Origin: Candidatus Aminicenantota bacterium
GTDB lineage: Bacteria; Acidobacteriota; Aminicenantia; UBA2199
Reading direction: 5' to 3'
Assembly (NCBI GenBank): GCA_023136725.1
Contig: JAGLQR010000071.1
Coordinates: 1 to 7,887, forward strand
Length of the DNA stretch: 7,887 nt
The position numbers and the translations under genes are program-made. Shown here one piece after another: positions 6,187-7,887 of this stretch; position 1 is the stretch's first letter; every line of letters starts with the position of its first letter. The notes under the pieces are model-generated. The model was not told the DNA's origin. It made no database searches and saw only the letters and a program-made list of their open reading frames with translations.

Positions 6187-7167
6187 TTGGAAAAGGATAA
6201 AATAGTTTCAGGTTTTTTTAACAATTATAAAATCGTAATATTGTTGATGGTCACAATTTCACTATTGCTTTCTATTGCCATATATTTTGTGTTTTTTAGA
6301 ACAGGTGATCTCCCTGAAGTGGACATGAATGATGTAGTAAAAAAAAATGAAATAGCGCAAAGTGAAGATTCGACAATATATCTTCGTGTTGCAGTTGGAG
6401 CAATGATATCTCCTGAGATCACTTTTGAATATTATCAGGAATTAATGAACCTGATTGCAAATAAAATAGGAATGAAAGTGAAGTTTTTTCAACACCGTAC
6501 TTACGAAGAGGTCAATGACCTGGTGAAAAACAGATTAGTTGACGTAGCCTATGTATGTTCCGGTGCATACACAATGGGATTTGAAGATTTCGGGATGGAA
6601 ATTTTAGCTGTACCTGTTGTTAGCGGGAGAAAAACATACAATTGTTATATTATATCCAATAGTGAAAGCGGGATCGAATCTTTTCAGGATCTCAAGGGAA
6701 AAAGATTTGCTTTTACTGACCCGAACTCTAATACCGGATATCTTGTCCCGATCTATATGCTTGCAAAGATAGGGGAGACTCCCGATTCATTCTTTAAAGA
6801 AACATTCTTTACTTATAGTCATGATAATTCAATAAAGTCAATCGCAGATAAGCAAAGTGACGGAGCAGCAGTTGATGGAATGATCTGGGACTTTTTTAAT
6901 TCCCTGAGTCCGTTAATGGTGTCAAGAACAAAAATAATAGAAAGGTCTCCTCCCTATGGGATCCCTCCAATAGTAGTACATCCTGAAATGGATAAAAGAT
7001 TTAAGAAAAAATTGAGAAAGATCTTTTTGTCATTACATCTTGATGAAAAATCAAAATTTTTACTTGATCAGATCCATATTGATAGATTTGAGGCCGGTGA
7101 ACCTTCAATGTACGATACCATTATAGAAATGAGAAACTGGATAAAAGAGATGAAGACTAAAAAATGA
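6187..7167 (+). CDS. Membrane-anchored PhnD-like substrate-binding protein
   Basis: This is a periplasmic binding protein of the phosphate/phosphite/phosphonate (PhnD-like) family. Its 326 residues start with a basic cytoplasmic tail, one strong membrane helix (about 17-37) with no lipobox cysteine or clear cleavage site, and a linker, so it should stay tethered to the inner membrane. The binding fold runs from LRVAVGAMISPE (66-77) to about 320. Family landmarks are DVAYVCSGAY (119-128), DLKGKRFAFTDPNSNTGYLVP (starting at 168), and the second-lobe SHDNSIKSIADKQSDGAAVDG (starting at 211). No ABC permease or ATPase gene is next to it. Instead it overlaps the following sensor gene by ATGA, which points to a sensory co-receptor role rather than import. 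The ligand is unknown; the family also contains proteins binding other small anions or organic molecules. The start is TTG, supported by GAGGG six bases upstream. Confidence 0.85.
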   Translation: MEKDKIVSGFFNNYKIVILLMVTISLLLSIAIYFVFFRTGDLPEVDMNDVVKKNEIAQSEDSTIYLRVAVGAMISPEITFEYYQELMNLIANKIGMKVKFFQHRTYEEVNDLVKNRLVDVAYVCSGAYTMGFEDFGMEILAVPVVSGRKTYNCYIISNSESGIESFQDLKGKRFAFTDPNSNTGYLVPIYMLAKIGETPDSFFKETFFTYSHDNSIKSIADKQSDGAAVDGMIWDFFNSLSPLMVSRTKIIERSPPYGIPPIVVHPEMDKRFKKKLRKIFLSLHLDEKSKFLLDQIHIDRFEAGEPSMYDTIIEMRNWIKEMKTKK

Positions 7168-7887
7168 CCTTAAGAAAAATTGTTTTTTTAAAATTTACAA
7201 TGTTATTAACAATCTTAACGTTGTTTGTAGCGGGAAGCTTTGTTTATATTAATATCGAGCATCATCTTGAAGATGAAATAAGTGCTTGTAAAGTGAGAGC
7301 AACAATATTGGCCGGTGAATTATCCCGTCTTCTTTTATGGAATGACAGGGTTGCTGTAAAGAGGGTGTTAATAAAGGAGCAGAGGGCAGATAATTGCATT
7401 GGATATCTATTTGTAGAAAAGGACGGAGTCTCTTACGAACATACATTTGATAGAGGCATACCTGAATCTCTCCTGAAAATCGGGCCTGCGACTTCGGGTG
7501 AACCTGCCATGTGGAAGTTTATAAGTACTGAAGGTGATATCTATTATGATATTTTTGTTAATATCGATTCCTCTGATTCAGAACTCCATATAGGGCTGTC
7601 GAAAGATTTACTTATTAACGAATTATATCCCCACTTTGGTTTAATACTAATTATTTCTATCCTCATAATTTTGATCGGAGCAGTAATATCATATTTTTTT
7701 GCCCTTAGAATTACATCAGAAATAAATATTCTTTCTAATTCGATCAGTTCATATATCAAAAGTGGTAAAGAATTTGATATAGACCTAAAGGAAACAGAGG
7801 CAAAAGAGATTGTCTCAGCTTTCAATAAAATGATAGAAAAACAAAGAAAGACTGAAATTTCTTTAAAACAGAGCGAAAAAATCCTTT
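7164..7887 (+). CDS. N-terminal part of a HAMP membrane sensor, probably a histidine kinase
   Basis: The frame is open from ATG 7164-7166 to the right edge (241 complete codons), with no stop, so the gene is truncated by the window. The visible part is a sensor N-terminus: first membrane helix about 7-29, an extracytoplasmic domain about 31-155, second helix about 156-181, and a HAMP linker about 182-229 (starting RITSEINILSNSI, ending FNKMIEKQRK). A polar helix, EISLKQSEKIL, then follows, of the type that usually leads into a PAS domain or kinase core. The extracytoplasmic part, with ATILAGELSRLLLWND (46-61) and YLFVEKDG (81-88), resembles small single-domain sensor folds found in bacterial kinases. 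The output domain lies outside the window; a histidine kinase is most likely, but a diguanylate cyclase cannot be excluded. The ATGA overlap with the PhnD-like gene implies coupled translation and a joint signalling role. Confidence 0.82.
   Translation, partial: MTLRKIVFLKFTMLLTILTLFVAGSFVYINIEHHLEDEISACKVRATILAGELSRLLLWNDRVAVKRVLIKEQRADNCIGYLFVEKDGVSYEHTFDRGIPESLLKIGPATSGEPAMWKFISTEGDIYYDIFVNIDSSDSELHIGLSKDLLINELYPHFGLILIISILIILIGAVISYFFALRITSEINILSNSISSYIKSGKEFDIDLKETEAKEIVSAFNKMIEKQRKTEISLKQSEKIL

Noticed and set aside
6187..7167. Part of a phosphonate ABC importer operon (phnCDE)
   Set aside because: No permease or ATPase gene is present; the overlapping neighbour is a HAMP sensor and the binding protein is membrane-tethered.
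7544..7825. Minus-strand 93-codon frame under the sensor gene
   Set aside because: It is antisense to the second membrane helix and HAMP region; its composition reflects the complement of those codons.

Overview
This is an AT-rich bacterial window, probably from an organism with a periplasm. The signs are a signal-peptide-bearing oligopeptidase, a membrane-anchored solute-binding protein beside a two-transmembrane sensor, and an anchored transglutaminase-like protein. Arg codons AGA/AGG and Ile ATA are frequent, and three of the seven genes appear to use TTG or GTG starts. Nothing identifies the genus. An AT-rich spirochaete or a member of an uncultured Gram-negative phylum would fit, but that is a guess.

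Layout, left to right. (1) At the left edge there is half of a GC-rich hairpin followed by eight T's, probably the terminator of a plus-strand gene outside the window. (2) A minus-strand operon (1429 to 60) encodes a four-helix DUF350-like membrane protein and then an anchored transglutaminase-like protein, joined by a 4-bp GTGA stop/start overlap. (3) After an 88-bp divergent spacer, the plus strand carries a formylglycine-generating-enzyme (SUMF1/FGE) fold protein that lacks both catalytic cysteines, followed by an oligopeptidase B with a signal peptide and an intact Ser-Asp-His triad. (4) A minus-strand 14-helix MFS exporter of the DHA2 type ends 2 bp from the oligopeptidase stop. (5) After a 170-bp divergent spacer there is a plus-strand pair: a membrane-anchored PhnD-like binding protein and, overlapping it by ATGA, the N-terminal part of a HAMP-containing membrane sensor that runs off the right edge.

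Functional reading. Two gene pairs look co-translated. The binding protein and sensor most likely form a periplasmic ligand-sensing module, with the binding protein presenting a small ligand to the kinase (or other output) encoded downstream. The DUF350-like protein and transglutaminase-like protein are probably a membrane/periplasm unit of unknown role. The other genes (FGE-like, oligopeptidase B, MFS exporter) show no clear functional link. No RNA genes, insertion sequences, CRISPR arrays, phage genes or long repeats were seen. No stretch over 300 bases lacks a gene; the longest is the 170-bp spacer at 6017-6186. I found no convincing entirely new system. The best candidates for a closer look are the two overlapping pairs and the cysteine-less FGE-like protein.
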